Positions 12,688-22,208 of a stretch of DNA of 64,000 bases are shown here, one piece after another. Origin of the DNA: Mycobacterium persicum (GTDB lineage Bacteria; Actinomycetota; Actinomycetes; Mycobacteriales; Mycobacteriaceae); the NCBI RefSeq assembly GCF_002086675.1, contig NZ_MVIF01000003.1:55252-119251 (forward strand), given 5' to 3'. Position numbers and translations under genes: made by a program. The stretch's first letter is position 1. Every line of letters starts with the position of its first letter. The notes under the pieces were generated by a model. The model did no database searches. It was not told the DNA's origin and worked only from the letters and a program-made list of their open reading frames with translations.

Positions 12688-13262
12688 CGGGCAGCCACGT
12701 CCAGGCGATTGGCGGCGGCCAGCGCCGCACGCGTCCATTCGCGCCGGAACACCGCCGGCTCGATACGGTCGCGGCGGATGACCTCGATGTCGATGACGCG
12801 CCCGGCGGTGACGGCAGCCGGCACCGGGAAGGAGAAGGCCGGGCCGCCGGTGGCAACCGCGAGCATGGCGTCGGTGTCGGCCGAGATGATCTCGACGACG
12901 TCCGGGTGCGGCATCCCGGCGGGGTACCGGCTGCGCAGCAGGTGGGCGGCTTCGGTTCCCTCGACGTAGTCCATCGAGATCCACAGGTGGCCCTGAAATT
13001 CGCCGCGGTCATGAATGCCGACGATGTGCTCGTTGTACAAGCTCGCGGCCAGATCGGCCTCGCGGTTGAAGCGCTGACGAAACTCGAGGTCGCCGGTCAA
13101 TTCGCGGGGCAGGATCTTGAGGGCATCGCGCCGCGGCAGCCCGGGGGTGCTGCGCCAGATACACCTCGCCCATCCCGCCCGCGCCGAGCCGGCACACGAT
13201 GGTGTACCCGGCGAACAACTCGCCTTCACTAGGCCTTCGCTCTGGCCGGCGCTGGTCGGCAT
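12684..13262 (-). pseudogene. Broken Ser/Thr protein kinase (PknF-like N-lobe) with an unrelated tail
   Basis: Reading down from 13262, the P-loop part of a kinase ([25 protein letters not shown]) is in a different frame from the following part ([47 protein letters not shown]). The two frames meet at a G-run near 13138-13147, consistent with a 1-base insertion. The kinase sequence stops at about DVVEIIS, just before the expected catalytic loop (HRDxKPxN is absent). It then runs into ~65 residues I do not recognise, ending at 12684. No active kinase can be made. It sits between hisI and chaA, which are adjacent in M. tuberculosis as I recall. Confidence 0.8.
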
Positions 13263-13459
13263 GTGAGCATGCTACTGAGACGGCGCCATGGCGATACCGA
13301 GCGCTTGCTGATTGCGTCGGGCCCGCAATTCGGCACGCGGCGAGCCCATTCGGTGCGCCGCGAATACCGTCTCCGAAATGACAGGCGCCTACTTCGAGTC
13401 CCGCCAACCGGCGTAGGGGATGATCGGCCGGCCGATGGCGTCGGCAACAATGGCGGTCG

Positions 13460-14542
13460 ATGATCAAACGGGTGCCCTGGAGCGTGATGGCGCCGGTGCT
13501 TGCGTTCATCGCGCTGGCATTGACGTGGGGCCAGAAAATCGGGACCCTGATGGGTCTCTTCGTGGCGGTGCTGCTTGCCGGTGCGGTCCTGGCTGCGGTT
13601 CATCACGCCGAGGTGGTAGCGCACCGTGTCGGCGAGCCGTTCGGGTCACTGGTGTTGGCCGTCGCGGTGACCGTGATCGAGGTGGCCTTGATTGTCACGC
13701 TGATGGCTGGTGGGGGACACGAGACGGCCACGCTCGCCCGCGACACCGTATTCGCCGCGGTCATGATCACGACCAATGGGATCGCCGGGTTGGCGCTGCT
13801 GCTGGGTTCCCGCCGCTACGGCGTGACGCTGTTCAACGACCAGGGCAGCGGCTCCGCCCTGGCCATGGTCACCACGTTGGCAACGTTGAGCCTGGTACTG
13901 CCAACGTTCACCACCAGCAAACCGGGGCCGCAATTTTCCCCCAGCCAGCTCGCGTTCGCCGCGGTCGCCTCGTTGGGCTTGTACCTACTTTTCGTGTTCA
14001 CTCAAACGGTCCGGCATCGAGATTTCTTTCTGCCGGTGGCCCAAAAGGGCGCCGTCGATGACGATCGCCATGCGGACCCTCCGAGCGCCTGCCTGGCGCT
14101 GCGCAGCCTCGGGCTGCTGCTGGTCGCGCTGGTGACGGTGGTGGGCCTGGCCAAGGTGGAATCGCCGATCATCGAGCGCGGCGTCGCGGCGGTCGGGTTT
14201 CCGCCGTCGTTCGTCGGCGTGGTGATCGCCATGTTGGTGCTGCTCCCCGAGACGCTGGCGGCAGCGCGCGCGGCCAGGCAGGGTCGCCTGCAGATCAGCT
14301 TGAACCTGGCGTACGGCTCCGCGATGGCCAGCATCGGGCTGACCATCCCGACAATCGCCCTGGCCTCGCTCTGGTTGAGCGGCCCGCTGCTACTCGGTCT
14401 CGGTCCGACCCAGTTGGTGCTGCTGATACTTACCGTCGCGGTCAGCATGCTGACGGTGGTGCCGGGCCGGGCCACCAGGCTGGAAGGCGAGGTGCATTTG
14501 GTGTTGCTGGCCGCGTATCTATTTCTTTCGATCGTCCCGTGA
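13460..14542 (+). CDS. chaA: Calcium/proton (cation) antiporter of the CaCA family
   Basis: A 360-residue inner-membrane exchanger with about 10-11 hydrophobic segments in two halves. The alpha-repeat signatures are in [19 protein letters not shown] (residues ~60-78) and [20 protein letters not shown] (~253-272), each carrying the membrane-buried glutamate typical of ChaA/CAX exchangers. It probably exports Ca2+ or Na+ in exchange for protons. ATG 13460 was chosen; AACAAT at 13446-13451 could be a -10 giving an almost leaderless mRNA. It is not operonic with hisI because pseudogene debris lies between. Confidence 0.9.
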   Translation: MIKRVPWSVMAPVLAFIALALTWGQKIGTLMGLFVAVLLAGAVLAAVHHAEVVAHRVGEPFGSLVLAVAVTVIEVALIVTLMAGGGHETATLARDTVFAAVMITTNGIAGLALLLGSRRYGVTLFNDQGSGSALAMVTTLATLSLVLPTFTTSKPGPQFSPSQLAFAAVASLGLYLLFVFTQTVRHRDFFLPVAQKGAVDDDRHADPPSACLALRSLGLLLVALVTVVGLAKVESPIIERGVAAVGFPPSFVGVVIAMLVLLPETLAAARAARQGRLQISLNLAYGSAMASIGLTIPTIALASLWLSGPLLLGLGPTQLVLLILTVAVSMLTVVPGRATRLEGEVHLVLLAAYLFLSIVP

Positions 14543-14549
14543 AACGGCG

Positions 14550-15008
14550 TCAAGAACGCGCGCGCAGCGTCTGCAGTGCCTTGTCGGCGTGAGTGTCCAT
14601 GCTGAATTCGCTGGAGATCACCTCGAGCACCCGGCGGTCGGTGTCGATGACGAAGGTGGTCCGCTTGACCGGAAGCAACTTGCCCAGCAGGCCCCGTTTG
14701 ACGCCGAATTGGGTGGCGACGGTGCCCTCGGTATCGGACAGCAGTGGGTAGTCGAAGTGCTGCATGTCGGCGAACTTGGCCTGCTTGTGGACGGGATCGG
14801 CGCTGATGCCGACCCTGGTGGCGCCAACGGCGGCGAATTCTGCCGCCAGGTCGCGGAAGTGGCAGGCTTCCTTGGTGCAGCCCGGCGTCATGGCCGCCGG
14901 GTAGAAGAACAGAACCACCGGTCCGTCGGATAGCAGCGTACTGAGCTTGCGAGGCGAGCCGGTCTGGTCGGGAAGCTCGAAGTCGGCCACGGTGTCACCA
15001 GTTTTCAT
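14550..15008 (-). CDS. bcpB: Bacterioferritin comigratory protein-type peroxiredoxin
   Basis: A 152-residue thiol peroxiredoxin reducing peroxides in the cytosol. The peroxidatic cysteine is C44 in AMTPGCTKEACHF and the resolving cysteine is probably C49, five residues on, as in alpha2-type BCP/PrxQ enzymes. ADFELPDQTG, VVLFFYPAA, YPLLSDTEG and the strand RTTFVIDTDRRVLEV complete the thioredoxin fold. The ATG at 15008 gives a family-length protein. An upstream extension has no family similarity. It is convergent with chaA. Confidence 0.92.
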   Translation of the reverse strand: MKTGDTVADFELPDQTGSPRKLSTLLSDGPVVLFFYPAAMTPGCTKEACHFRDLAAEFAAVGATRVGISADPVHKQAKFADMQHFDYPLLSDTEGTVATQFGVKRGLLGKLLPVKRTTFVIDTDRRVLEVISSEFSMDTHADKALQTLRARS

Positions 15009-15338
15009 GGCCGTCAGGCTACGCCGACCGGCCGACCCCGCTCGGCGAGGATCTCGACCGGGGGTGGTCGCGCAGATGTGTCGACGGGCCGGCGATAGCC
15101 GGGGGTCGCGGGGATCGGGGTGGTCGGCGCTGGATCGGCTCGTGGTTTGCGGGTCGACGAGGTGCGGCCGAAAGACGTTTCCGAAAAAACCTGCGCCAGT
15201 TTGCTGACTACCGGGATATCGGGCCGCGATTGTCATAAAGTTCTGGTACCGAACTGCTCGCGTTAACTGGGATCGCCACGGCCGTCACCGTGGATTGGGG
15301 GGCAGCCCGGGCAGGCCACCTAAGAAGGGACGGCTGTG
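15009..15338. other. Intergenic region between bcpB and the PPE gene
   Basis: About 330 bases between divergent genes. I see no credible ORF. AAGAAGGGA at 15322-15330 is the PPE ribosome-binding site. No recognisable insertion sequence or target-site duplication was found that would explain how the PPE gene arrived. Confidence 0.5.
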
Positions 15339-16748
15339 ATGAATTTTTCGGTATTGCCGCCGGAGATCAATTCGGCGCGGATGTTTGTCGGTGCAGGCCC
15401 GGGTCCGATGCTGTCGGCGGCGGCGGCCTGGGACGGGCTGGCCGGCGAGCTGCAGGCCGCGGCAACCTCGTTTTCGTCGGTGACCTCGGAGCTGGCGGGC
15501 GCCGCCTGGCAGGGGCCGGCGTCGGCGGCGATGGCAGCCGCGGCCGCGCCCTACATGGGGTGGCTGACCGCGGCGGCGGCGCAGGCGGGAGGGGCTGCCG
15601 GACAGGCCCGGGCCATGGTGAGCGCGTTCGAGGCCGCCCAGGCCGCCACAGTGCAACCGATCATGGTGGCGCTCAACCGCAATGCGTTCGTGCGGATGGT
15701 GCTGACGAATTGGTTCGGGCAGAACTGCCCGGCGATCGCAGGCGCCGAGGCCGAGTATGAGCAGATGTGGGCCCAGGACGTGGCCGCGATGGCCGGCTAT
15801 CACGGCTGCGCCTCGGCGGTGGCCGCGCGGCTGACCCCGTTCCAGCGGATGCTGCAAAGCCTGCCCGGCCAGGTCAGTGCGTCTGCCCCGGCGGCCGCCC
15901 CGGCGGGTCCGGACATCGCCTTGTCGATGTTCGGGACGACGCTGTTCCAGTCGGGCACGGCGCACGCCACCTCCGGTTTCGGGGGTGTTGCGCTTGCCGT
16001 CGGCGCCAACAGCAATGCCACCGCCAACACCACCATGCTCACCCCGGGCTTAGGTTCCTTTGCCACTGCCATTGGCAACAACAACACGGCCGTGGCCAAC
16101 GGCACGCTGTGCACGGCAACCGTGTTGGGCAATTACAGCAATGCCACCGGGGGCTTCGGCGGGCTCGGCAGCACCGCCTTCGTCACCGGCGACCACTCTG
16201 GAGCTTCTGCCGGGTTCAGCAACCGCGACATCGGCAACCTCGCCGCCGTCTCCGGTAACTACAGCTCGGCTCTCGCCGGGTCCGGCAGCGGCAACGCGGC
16301 CGTGACCTTCGGTAACGACAACACGGTGAGGGCCGGCGGCAACCCGGCTATCGCCGGCGGCGCCACCAGCAACCTCAATCTTGGCTTCGCGCAGGGGAAC
16401 AACAGCAACGTCATGGCCGGGACCCTGACCAATAACTCCAGCAACGCCAACGTCGCCGGCGTGTTCCTCGGCAACCACAGCCTTGCCAATGCGATCGACG
16501 GCAACGCCAACGTCGCGGCCGCCGTCTCCGCCACCAACGGCCACGCCCAGGCGGGCTCTGGCAACGCCAACATCGCCGGCGTCTACGCCGGCACCGGCTG
16601 TTCGGCCCTGGCCGGCTTTGGCAACTTCAACGCGGCCGGGGTCTCGGGCCTGCTCCCCGGCACCAACAACCTCACGGCGAATGCCCTGGGAAGCTTGAAG
16701 ACCACCTTCAAGTTCTTGCCGCCGGCATTGGACTTCTTCGGGCCGTAA
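15339..16748 (+). CDS. PPE family protein with Asn/Ala/Gly-rich C-terminal repeats
   Basis: A 469-residue PPE protein. The ~175-residue N-terminal domain has [11 protein letters not shown] (the PPE motif at residues ~7-9), the WxG-type turn [11 protein letters not shown], and helical [18 protein letters not shown] segments. The C-terminal ~280 residues are low-complexity repeats built around GNxN/NAN-like units ([29 protein letters not shown]). These suggest a repetitive beta-structure rather than the classic NxGxGNxG MPTR. PPE proteins are exported by ESX systems, normally with a PE partner. None is adjacent here. ATG 15339 was preferred to GTG 15336 for RBS spacing. It separates bcpB from trpE, an insertion relative to M. 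tuberculosis. Confidence 0.92.
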   Translation: MNFSVLPPEINSARMFVGAGPGPMLSAAAAWDGLAGELQAAATSFSSVTSELAGAAWQGPASAAMAAAAAPYMGWLTAAAAQAGGAAGQARAMVSAFEAAQAATVQPIMVALNRNAFVRMVLTNWFGQNCPAIAGAEAEYEQMWAQDVAAMAGYHGCASAVAARLTPFQRMLQSLPGQVSASAPAAAPAGPDIALSMFGTTLFQSGTAHATSGFGGVALAVGANSNATANTTMLTPGLGSFATAIGNNNTAVANGTLCTATVLGNYSNATGGFGGLGSTAFVTGDHSGASAGFSNRDIGNLAAVSGNYSSALAGSGSGNAAVTFGNDNTVRAGGNPAIAGGATSNLNLGFAQGNNSNVMAGTLTNNSSNANVAGVFLGNHSLANAIDGNANVAAAVSATNGHAQAGSGNANIAGVYAGTGCSALAGFGNFNAAGVSGLLPGTNNLTANALGSLKTTFKFLPPALDFFGP

Positions 16749-16929
16749 GGTTCGGTCAGGCCGCGCGGGCCCGGCAAGAAGCCACCCCTTGCTCACCCGC
16801 GATACGACGGCGGACAGGCGGCGCGCCGAGCGCTGCGGTCCGATCCAGAGTTCCGCGCCGGCAGCGGTCCGGCCTTCCTGACCACGAGGTCAGGCCGGTG
16901 CTGATCTGCGAATCTGGTTGGATAGGTCG

Positions 16930-18480
16930 GTGCACGCCAACCTTGCAACCACGACCACGCGGGAGGATTTCCGCGTGCTGGCGGCAGAGCACCGGGTGGT
17001 CCCGGTGACTCGCAAGGTCTTGGCCGACAGCGAAACTCCGCTGTCGGCGTACCGCAAACTCGCCGCCAACCGGCCCGGGACGTTCCTGCTCGAGTCGGCC
17101 GAGAACGGGCGGTCGTGGTCGCGGTGGTCCTTCATCGGTGCCGGGGCACCGACGGCATTGACGGTGCGCGACGGCGAAGCGGTGTGGTTGGGCACCGTCC
17201 CGAAGGATGCCCCAACCGGCGGCGACCCGCTGGCCGCGCTGCAGGCGACCCTGGACCTTCTCGCCACAGCGGCCCCGAATCAGTCCGAGCCCGGGTTTCC
17301 GCCACTGTCGGGCGGCATGGTCGGCTTTTTCGCCTACGACATGGTGCGGCGCCTCGAGCGGTTGCCCGAACTCGCCGTCGACGACCTGCAGCTGCCGGAC
17401 ATGCTGCTGATGCTGGCCACCGATGTGGCGGCGGTCGACCACCACGAGGGCACTATCACGCTGATCGCCAACGCGGTGAATTGGAACGGCACCGACGAGC
17501 GGGTCGACTGCGCCTACGACGACGCGGTCGCGCGCCTGGACGTGATGACGGCGGCACTGGGCCAACCGCTACCGTCGACGGTCGCCACCTTCAGCATGCC
17601 CGAGCCGCGATACCGTGCCCAGCGCACCGTCGAAGAGTACGGCGCGATCGTCGAATACCTGGTCGGACAAATCGCTGCCGGCGAGGCCTTCCAGGTGGTG
17701 CCCTCGCAGCGCTTCGAGATGGACACCGACGTCGATCCGATCGATGTCTACCGAATCCTGCGGGTGACCAACCCGAGCCCCTACATGTACCTGCTTCAGA
17801 TACCGAATAGTGCTGGCGCAATCGACTTTTCGATCGTCGGATCCAGTCCCGAGGCGCTGGTTACCGTCCATGAGGGCCGAGCGACAACTCACCCCATCGC
17901 CGGGACGAGGTGGCGCGGAAACACCGAGGAAGAGGATCAGCTGCTGGAAAAGGAGTTGCTGGCCGACGACAAAGAACGGGCCGAGCACCTGATGCTGGTC
18001 GACTTGGGCCGCAACGACCTGGGCCGAGTCTGTACGCCGGGCACCGTTCGGGTCGAGGATTACAGCCACATCGAACGCTATAGCCACGTCATGCACCTGG
18101 TGTCGACGGTGACCGGTCTGCTCGACGACGATCACACCGCTCTGGACGCGGTGACCGCCTGCTTCCCGGCGGGCACGCTGTCGGGCGCACCGAAGGTGCG
18201 GGCCATGGAGTTGATCGAAGAGGTGGAGAAGACCCGCCGCGGGCTGTACGGCGGCGTGGTGGGCTACCTCGACTTCGCCGGCAACGCTGACTTCGCGATC
18301 GCCATCCGTACCGCGCTGATGCGGAACGGCACCGCCTACGTCCAGGCCGGTGGCGGCGTGGTGGCCGACTCCAACGGGCCTTACGAATACAACGAGGCCG
18401 GCAGCAAAGCGCGGGCGGTGCTCAATGCGATTGCCGCCGCCGAGACGCTAGCTAGCCCGGACACGGGGCGTGGTGGCTGA
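16930..18480 (+). CDS. trpE: Anthranilate synthase component I
   Basis: TrpE makes anthranilate from chorismate, the first committed step to tryptophan. The 516-residue protein has the N-terminal feedback-inhibition segment [18 protein letters not shown] and the chorismate-binding catalytic half: [41 protein letters not shown], the [20 protein letters not shown] block and [16 protein letters not shown]. The GTG at 16930 gives the expected length. The glutaminase subunit trpG is not adjacent and must lie elsewhere. The next gene starts inside its 3' end. Confidence 0.96.
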   Translation: MHANLATTTTREDFRVLAAEHRVVPVTRKVLADSETPLSAYRKLAANRPGTFLLESAENGRSWSRWSFIGAGAPTALTVRDGEAVWLGTVPKDAPTGGDPLAALQATLDLLATAAPNQSEPGFPPLSGGMVGFFAYDMVRRLERLPELAVDDLQLPDMLLMLATDVAAVDHHEGTITLIANAVNWNGTDERVDCAYDDAVARLDVMTAALGQPLPSTVATFSMPEPRYRAQRTVEEYGAIVEYLVGQIAAGEAFQVVPSQRFEMDTDVDPIDVYRILRVTNPSPYMYLLQIPNSAGAIDFSIVGSSPEALVTVHEGRATTHPIAGTRWRGNTEEEDQLLEKELLADDKERAEHLMLVDLGRNDLGRVCTPGTVRVEDYSHIERYSHVMHLVSTVTGLLDDDHTALDAVTACFPAGTLSGAPKVRAMELIEEVEKTRRGLYGGVVGYLDFAGNADFAIAIRTALMRNGTAYVQAGGGVVADSNGPYEYNEAGSKARAVLNAIAAAETLASPDTGRGG

Positions 18481-19135
18481 CGACCCCCGGCCCGGTCGGT
18501 CCCGCCGGCTGCCCAGTCGGCTGATGGTGGGAATGGCCCAGTTATTGCTGGTGATTGCTGCCGCGGCGCTGTGGGCGGCGTCGCGGCTGCCGTGGGTCGT
18601 CATTCGCTCGTTCGACGGGCTGGGGCCGCCGCGGCAGGTGACGTTGACCGGTGCCACCTGGTCGACTGCGTTGCTGCCGGTAGCGATGTTGCTGTTGGCC
18701 GCGGCGGTAGCGGCACTCGCGGTGCGCGGCTGGCCGCTGCGGGTGCTGGCCGCGCTGCTGGCGGCAACGAGCTTTGCGGTCGGCTACCTCGGCATCAGCC
18801 TGTGGGTGATTCCCGACGTCGCGGCCCGTGGCGCCGAACTCGCCGATGTCCCGCTGACGGCCCTGGTTGGCAGCGGACGTTACTACTGGGGTGCTGCGGT
18901 GGCGGTCGGCGCTGCGGTGTGCATCCTGATGGCTGCCGCGGTGCTGCTGCGCGCCGCGTCGATTGCCGGGTCGGCTCATCCGGGCCCTACAAAGTACGCC
19001 GGACCTGCGGCGCGCCAGGCTACGGCGCGTCGCGACCACGACGGACCCATGTCGGAACGAATGATTTGGGATGCCCTAGACCGCGGTGTCGACCCGACCG
19101 ATCGACCGCACGGGTCTGACACCGAGGGTCGGTGA
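18470..19135 (+). CDS. Trp-region conserved membrane protein (TIGR02234-like)
   Basis: A 221-residue membrane protein with four hydrophobic segments (about residues 19-37, 64-85, 92-112 and 138-163), a WAASRLPWV motif after the first helix, and a polar cytoplasmic tail ending [11 protein letters not shown]. This architecture and its place between trpE and trpC match the actinobacterial trp-operon membrane family (Rv1610). Function is unknown; a role in Trp transport or enzyme tethering is only conjecture. It overlaps the trpE 3' end by 11 bases. A second GTG at 18473 is also possible. Confidence 0.85.
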   Translation: MVADDPRPGRSRRLPSRLMVGMAQLLLVIAAAALWAASRLPWVVIRSFDGLGPPRQVTLTGATWSTALLPVAMLLLAAAVAALAVRGWPLRVLAALLAATSFAVGYLGISLWVIPDVAARGAELADVPLTALVGSGRYYWGAAVAVGAAVCILMAAAVLLRAASIAGSAHPGPTKYAGPAARQATARRDHDGPMSERMIWDALDRGVDPTDRPHGSDTEGR

Positions 19136-19210
19136 CGAAGCGCGCGCCGAGGGCCGCTACCCTTCATGAACGTCATCGCAATCGGCTGCGGGGCGTGGGT
19201 CACGGTGGTG

Positions 19211-19240
19211 ACGGTTGGAGACCGTTGGAGACCGTTGGGA
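19211..19240 (+). repeat. Three tandem 10-base repeats in the trpC leader
   Basis: ACGGTTGGAG, ACCGTTGGAG and ACCGTTGGGA run head to tail and end at the AAAGGAAA Shine-Dalgarno of trpC. The 10-base period equals one helical turn. Each copy contains TTGG, giving a UGG tryptophan codon in one reading frame. Function unknown. Confidence 0.6.
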
Positions 19241-19255
19241 AAGGAAACAGCAGGC

Positions 19256-20074
19256 ATGAGTCCGGCAACCGTGCTTGACTCCATCCTCGAGGGAGTCCGG
19301 GCCGACGTAGCCGCGCGCGAAGCACGTATCAGCCTGCCGGAGATCAAGGCTGCCGCGGCCGCGGCGCCGCCGCCGCTTGACGTGATGGCGGCGCTACGCG
19401 CGCCCGGTATCGGGGTGATCGCCGAGGTCAAGCGCGCCAGCCCGTCAGCGGGCTCGCTGGCGACCATCGCCGATCCGGCGAAGCTGGCGCGGGCATACGA
19501 AGACGGCGGTGCTCGCATCATCAGCGTGTTGACCGAGGAGCGGCGGTTCCACGGTTCCCTCGATGACCTCGACGCGGTACGTGCGGCTGTCTCGATTCCG
19601 GTGTTGCGCAAAGACTTTGTGGTGCAGCCCTATCAGATTCACGAGGCGCGTGCGCACGGCGCCGACATGCTGTTGCTCATCGTCGCCGCACTCGACCAGT
19701 CGGCGTTGGTGTCGATGCTGGACCGCACCGAATCACTCGGTATGACCGCGCTCGTCGAAGTGCACACCGAGCAGGAAGCCGACCGGGCGTTGAAGGCCGG
19801 TGCCAAGGTCATCGGCGTCAACGCCCGCGATCTCACGACCCTGGAGGTCGACCGGGACTGCTTCGCCCGAATCGCGCCCGGGCTGCCCAGCAACGTGATC
19901 AGGATCGCCGAATCGGGGGTCCGCGGCACCGGTGACCTGCTCGCGTACGCCGGCGCGGGCGCTGATGCGGTGCTGGTCGGTGAAGGTCTGGTGAAAAGCG
20001 GTGACCCGCGTGCGGCGGTCGCCGATCTGGTCACTGCGGGCACCCACCCGTCCTGCCCGAAGCCGGCTCGTTAG
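19256..20074 (+). CDS. trpC: Indole-3-glycerol phosphate synthase
   Basis: TrpC closes the indole ring from CdRP. The 272-residue barrel shows [13 protein letters not shown] (catalytic Glu and Lys), [33 protein letters not shown] (catalytic Lys), [26 protein letters not shown] and [30 protein letters not shown] 19256 was chosen because of the strong AAAGGAAA at 19240-19247 and the family length. An in-frame ATG at 19166 would add 30 residues across the repeat region. TACCCT at 19158-19163 may be a -10 for an internal promoter. Confidence 0.95.
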   Translation: MSPATVLDSILEGVRADVAAREARISLPEIKAAAAAAPPPLDVMAALRAPGIGVIAEVKRASPSAGSLATIADPAKLARAYEDGGARIISVLTEERRFHGSLDDLDAVRAAVSIPVLRKDFVVQPYQIHEARAHGADMLLLIVAALDQSALVSMLDRTESLGMTALVEVHTEQEADRALKAGAKVIGVNARDLTTLEVDRDCFARIAPGLPSNVIRIAESGVRGTGDLLAYAGAGADAVLVGEGLVKSGDPRAAVADLVTAGTHPSCPKPAR

Positions 20075-20109
20075 TCGTTGATGACCCGCGTGCACCTCGA
20101 GCGTCGGTG

Positions 20110-21396
20110 ATGGCAGATCAATCTCGCCCGGAGCTTCCGCGCACGAGCGCTGCCATCGCCGAACGCACCAGCCACGATCCTGATGCCGGCGGACATTTCG
20201 GAGGCCCCGGTGGTTATGGTGGCCGCTACGTTCCCGAGGCGTTGATGGCGGTGATCGAGGAGGTCACCGTCGCCTACGAGAAGGAACGCGTCAACCAGGA
20301 CTTCCTGGACACCCTGGACACGTTGCAAGCCAACTATGCCGGCCGTCCGTCGCCGCTGTACGAAGCAACCCGACTCAGCGAACATGCCGGGTCATCGCGA
20401 CTGTTCTTGAAGCGAGAAGACCTGAACCACACGGGTTCTCATAAGATCAACAACGTCCTCGGCCAGGCGTTGCTGGCTCGCCGGATGGGTAAGACCCGGG
20501 TGATCGCCGAGACGGGCGCCGGCCAGCACGGGGTGGCCACCGCCACCGCGTGCGCGCTGCTGGGCCTGGAGTGCGTCATCTACATGGGTGCCGTCGACAC
20601 CGCGCGCCAGGCGCTCAACGTGGCACGGATGCGGCTGCTCGGGGCGCAGGTCGTGTCCGTGCAGACCGGCTCCCAAACGCTCAAGGACGCCATCAACGAG
20701 GCGTTCCGGGATTGGGTCAGCAACGCCGACAACACGTACTACTGCTTCGGCACGGCCGCCGGTCCGCATCCCTTCCCCACCATGGTGCGCGACTTTCAGC
20801 GAATCATCGGCATGGAGGCGCGCGTCCAGATCCAGGACCAGACGGGCAGGTTGCCGGACGCGGTCGTCGCATGTGTGGGCGGCGGATCCAATGCGATCGG
20901 TATCTTTCACGCATTCCTCGACGATCCGGGGGTGCGATTGGTCGGATACGAGGCGGCGGGCGACGGTGTCGAGACCGGTCGGCACGCGGCGACATTCACC
21001 GGAGGTTCGCCCGGCGCCTTCCAGGGCTCGTACTCCTATCTATTGCAGGACGAAGACGGCCAGACCATCGAATCGCATTCGATCTCAGCAGGTCTGGATT
21101 ATCCCGGAGTCGGCCCCGAACATGCATGGCTCAAGGAGACCGGACGCGTCAGCTACCAACCGATCACCGACTCCGAAGCGATGGAGGCGTTCGGTCTGCT
21201 GTGCCGGATGGAAGGGATCATCCCTGCCATCGAATCCGCGCACGCGGTGGCTGGTGCGCTCCAGCTGGGGGCTGAGTTGGGAAGGGGCGCAGTCATTGTG
21301 GTGAACCTGTCAGGACGCGGAGACAAGGACGTCGAGACAGCCGCCAGATGGTTCGGCCTATTGTCACCCGGCGCCGACGCGGACAGGTCTGGTTGA
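20110..21396 (+). CDS. trpB: Tryptophan synthase beta chain
   Basis: TrpB is the PLP enzyme joining indole and serine. The 428-residue protein has the N-terminal [19 protein letters not shown], the PLP lysine in [39 protein letters not shown], the phosphate loop [12 protein letters not shown] and [21 protein letters not shown] 20110 was preferred to the GTG at 20107. It is followed by trpA, whose ATG lies 2 bases after the trpB stop, and the two chains form the alpha2-beta2 complex with an indole tunnel. Confidence 0.96.
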   Translation: MADQSRPELPRTSAAIAERTSHDPDAGGHFGGPGGYGGRYVPEALMAVIEEVTVAYEKERVNQDFLDTLDTLQANYAGRPSPLYEATRLSEHAGSSRLFLKREDLNHTGSHKINNVLGQALLARRMGKTRVIAETGAGQHGVATATACALLGLECVIYMGAVDTARQALNVARMRLLGAQVVSVQTGSQTLKDAINEAFRDWVSNADNTYYCFGTAAGPHPFPTMVRDFQRIIGMEARVQIQDQTGRLPDAVVACVGGGSNAIGIFHAFLDDPGVRLVGYEAAGDGVETGRHAATFTGGSPGAFQGSYSYLLQDEDGQTIESHSISAGLDYPGVGPEHAWLKETGRVSYQPITDSEAMEAFGLLCRMEGIIPAIESAHAVAGALQLGAELGRGAVIVVNLSGRGDKDVETAARWFGLLSPGADADRSG

Positions 21397-21398
21397 CG

Positions 21399-22208
21399 AT
21401 GACCGTCGAGCAGTGTGAAACGAGCAAGCTGGGGCCACTTTTCGAGTCGTGCCGGGCGGCTGGTCGTGCGGCGTTGATCGGCTATCTGCCCACCGGCTAT
21501 CCCGACGTGCGCACGTCGGTCGAAGCCATGACTGCGCTGGTCGAATCTGGTTGTGACATAGTCGAAGTCGGTGTTCCGTATTCGGACCCGGGTATGGACG
21601 GACCTACCATTCAGCGGGCTACCGAGGCGGCGTTGCATGGGGGAGTGCGGGTCCGGGACACGTTGGCGGCGGTCGAGGCGATCAGCCGGGCAGGTGGCAA
21701 TGCCGTGGTGATGACGTACTGGAACCCGGTGCTGCGCTACGGAGTCGACGCGTTCGCCCGAGACCTGGCCGCGGCCGGCGGGCGGGGGCTCATCACTCCC
21801 GACCTGATTCCCGACGAGGCGCAGCCCTGGTTCGCCGCATCCGACGAACATCGACTGGACCGCATCTTTTTGGTGGCGCCGTCATCGACGCCCGAACGAT
21901 TGGCAATCACGGTCAAGGCGTCGCGTGGGTTCGTGTATGCGGCGTCGACCATGGGGGTGACCGGGGCGCGAGATGTGGTTTCACAGGCCGCGCCCGAGCT
22001 GGTGGGGAGGGTGAAGGCAGTGTCGGACATACCGGTCGGGGTCGGGTTGGGGGTGCGGTCACGAGAACAGGCCGCGCAGATCGCAGGTTACGCCGACGGT
22101 GTCATTGTCGGCTCGGCGTTGGTGTCGGCCCTGGGTGCGGGCTTGCCGAGGCTGCGTGCACTGACGGAGGAACTTGCCGCCGGGGTCCGTGAAAGGCCGG
22201 CCTCATGA
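21399..22208 (+). CDS. trpA: Tryptophan synthase alpha chain
   Basis: TrpA cleaves indole-3-glycerol phosphate and channels indole to TrpB. The 269-residue barrel has the catalytic Glu in SGCDIVEVGVPYSDPGMDGP (with the catalytic Asp), the VVMTYWNPVLRYG segment, GLITPDLIPDEA, FVYAASTMGVTGAR and PVGVGLGVRSREQA phosphate-binding loops. ATG 21399 follows the trpB stop by two bases, and its own stop overlaps the lgt start (ATGA). Confidence 0.96.
   Translation: MTVEQCETSKLGPLFESCRAAGRAALIGYLPTGYPDVRTSVEAMTALVESGCDIVEVGVPYSDPGMDGPTIQRATEAALHGGVRVRDTLAAVEAISRAGGNAVVMTYWNPVLRYGVDAFARDLAAAGGRGLITPDLIPDEAQPWFAASDEHRLDRIFLVAPSSTPERLAITVKASRGFVYAASTMGVTGARDVVSQAAPELVGRVKAVSDIPVGVGLGVRSREQAAQIAGYADGVIVGSALVSALGAGLPRLRALTEELAAGVRERPAS

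Noticed and set aside
15965..16700. Repetitive DNA that might be a CRISPR array
   Set aside because: The repeats are short, variable, in frame and encode the PPE Asn-rich domain. There are no constant repeats with unique spacers and no cas genes.
19166..19255. N-terminal extension of TrpC from ATG 19166
   Set aside because: It would translate the 10-base repeats. The predicted -10 at 19158-19163 would place the transcript start just after this ATG, and the strong RBS supports 19256.
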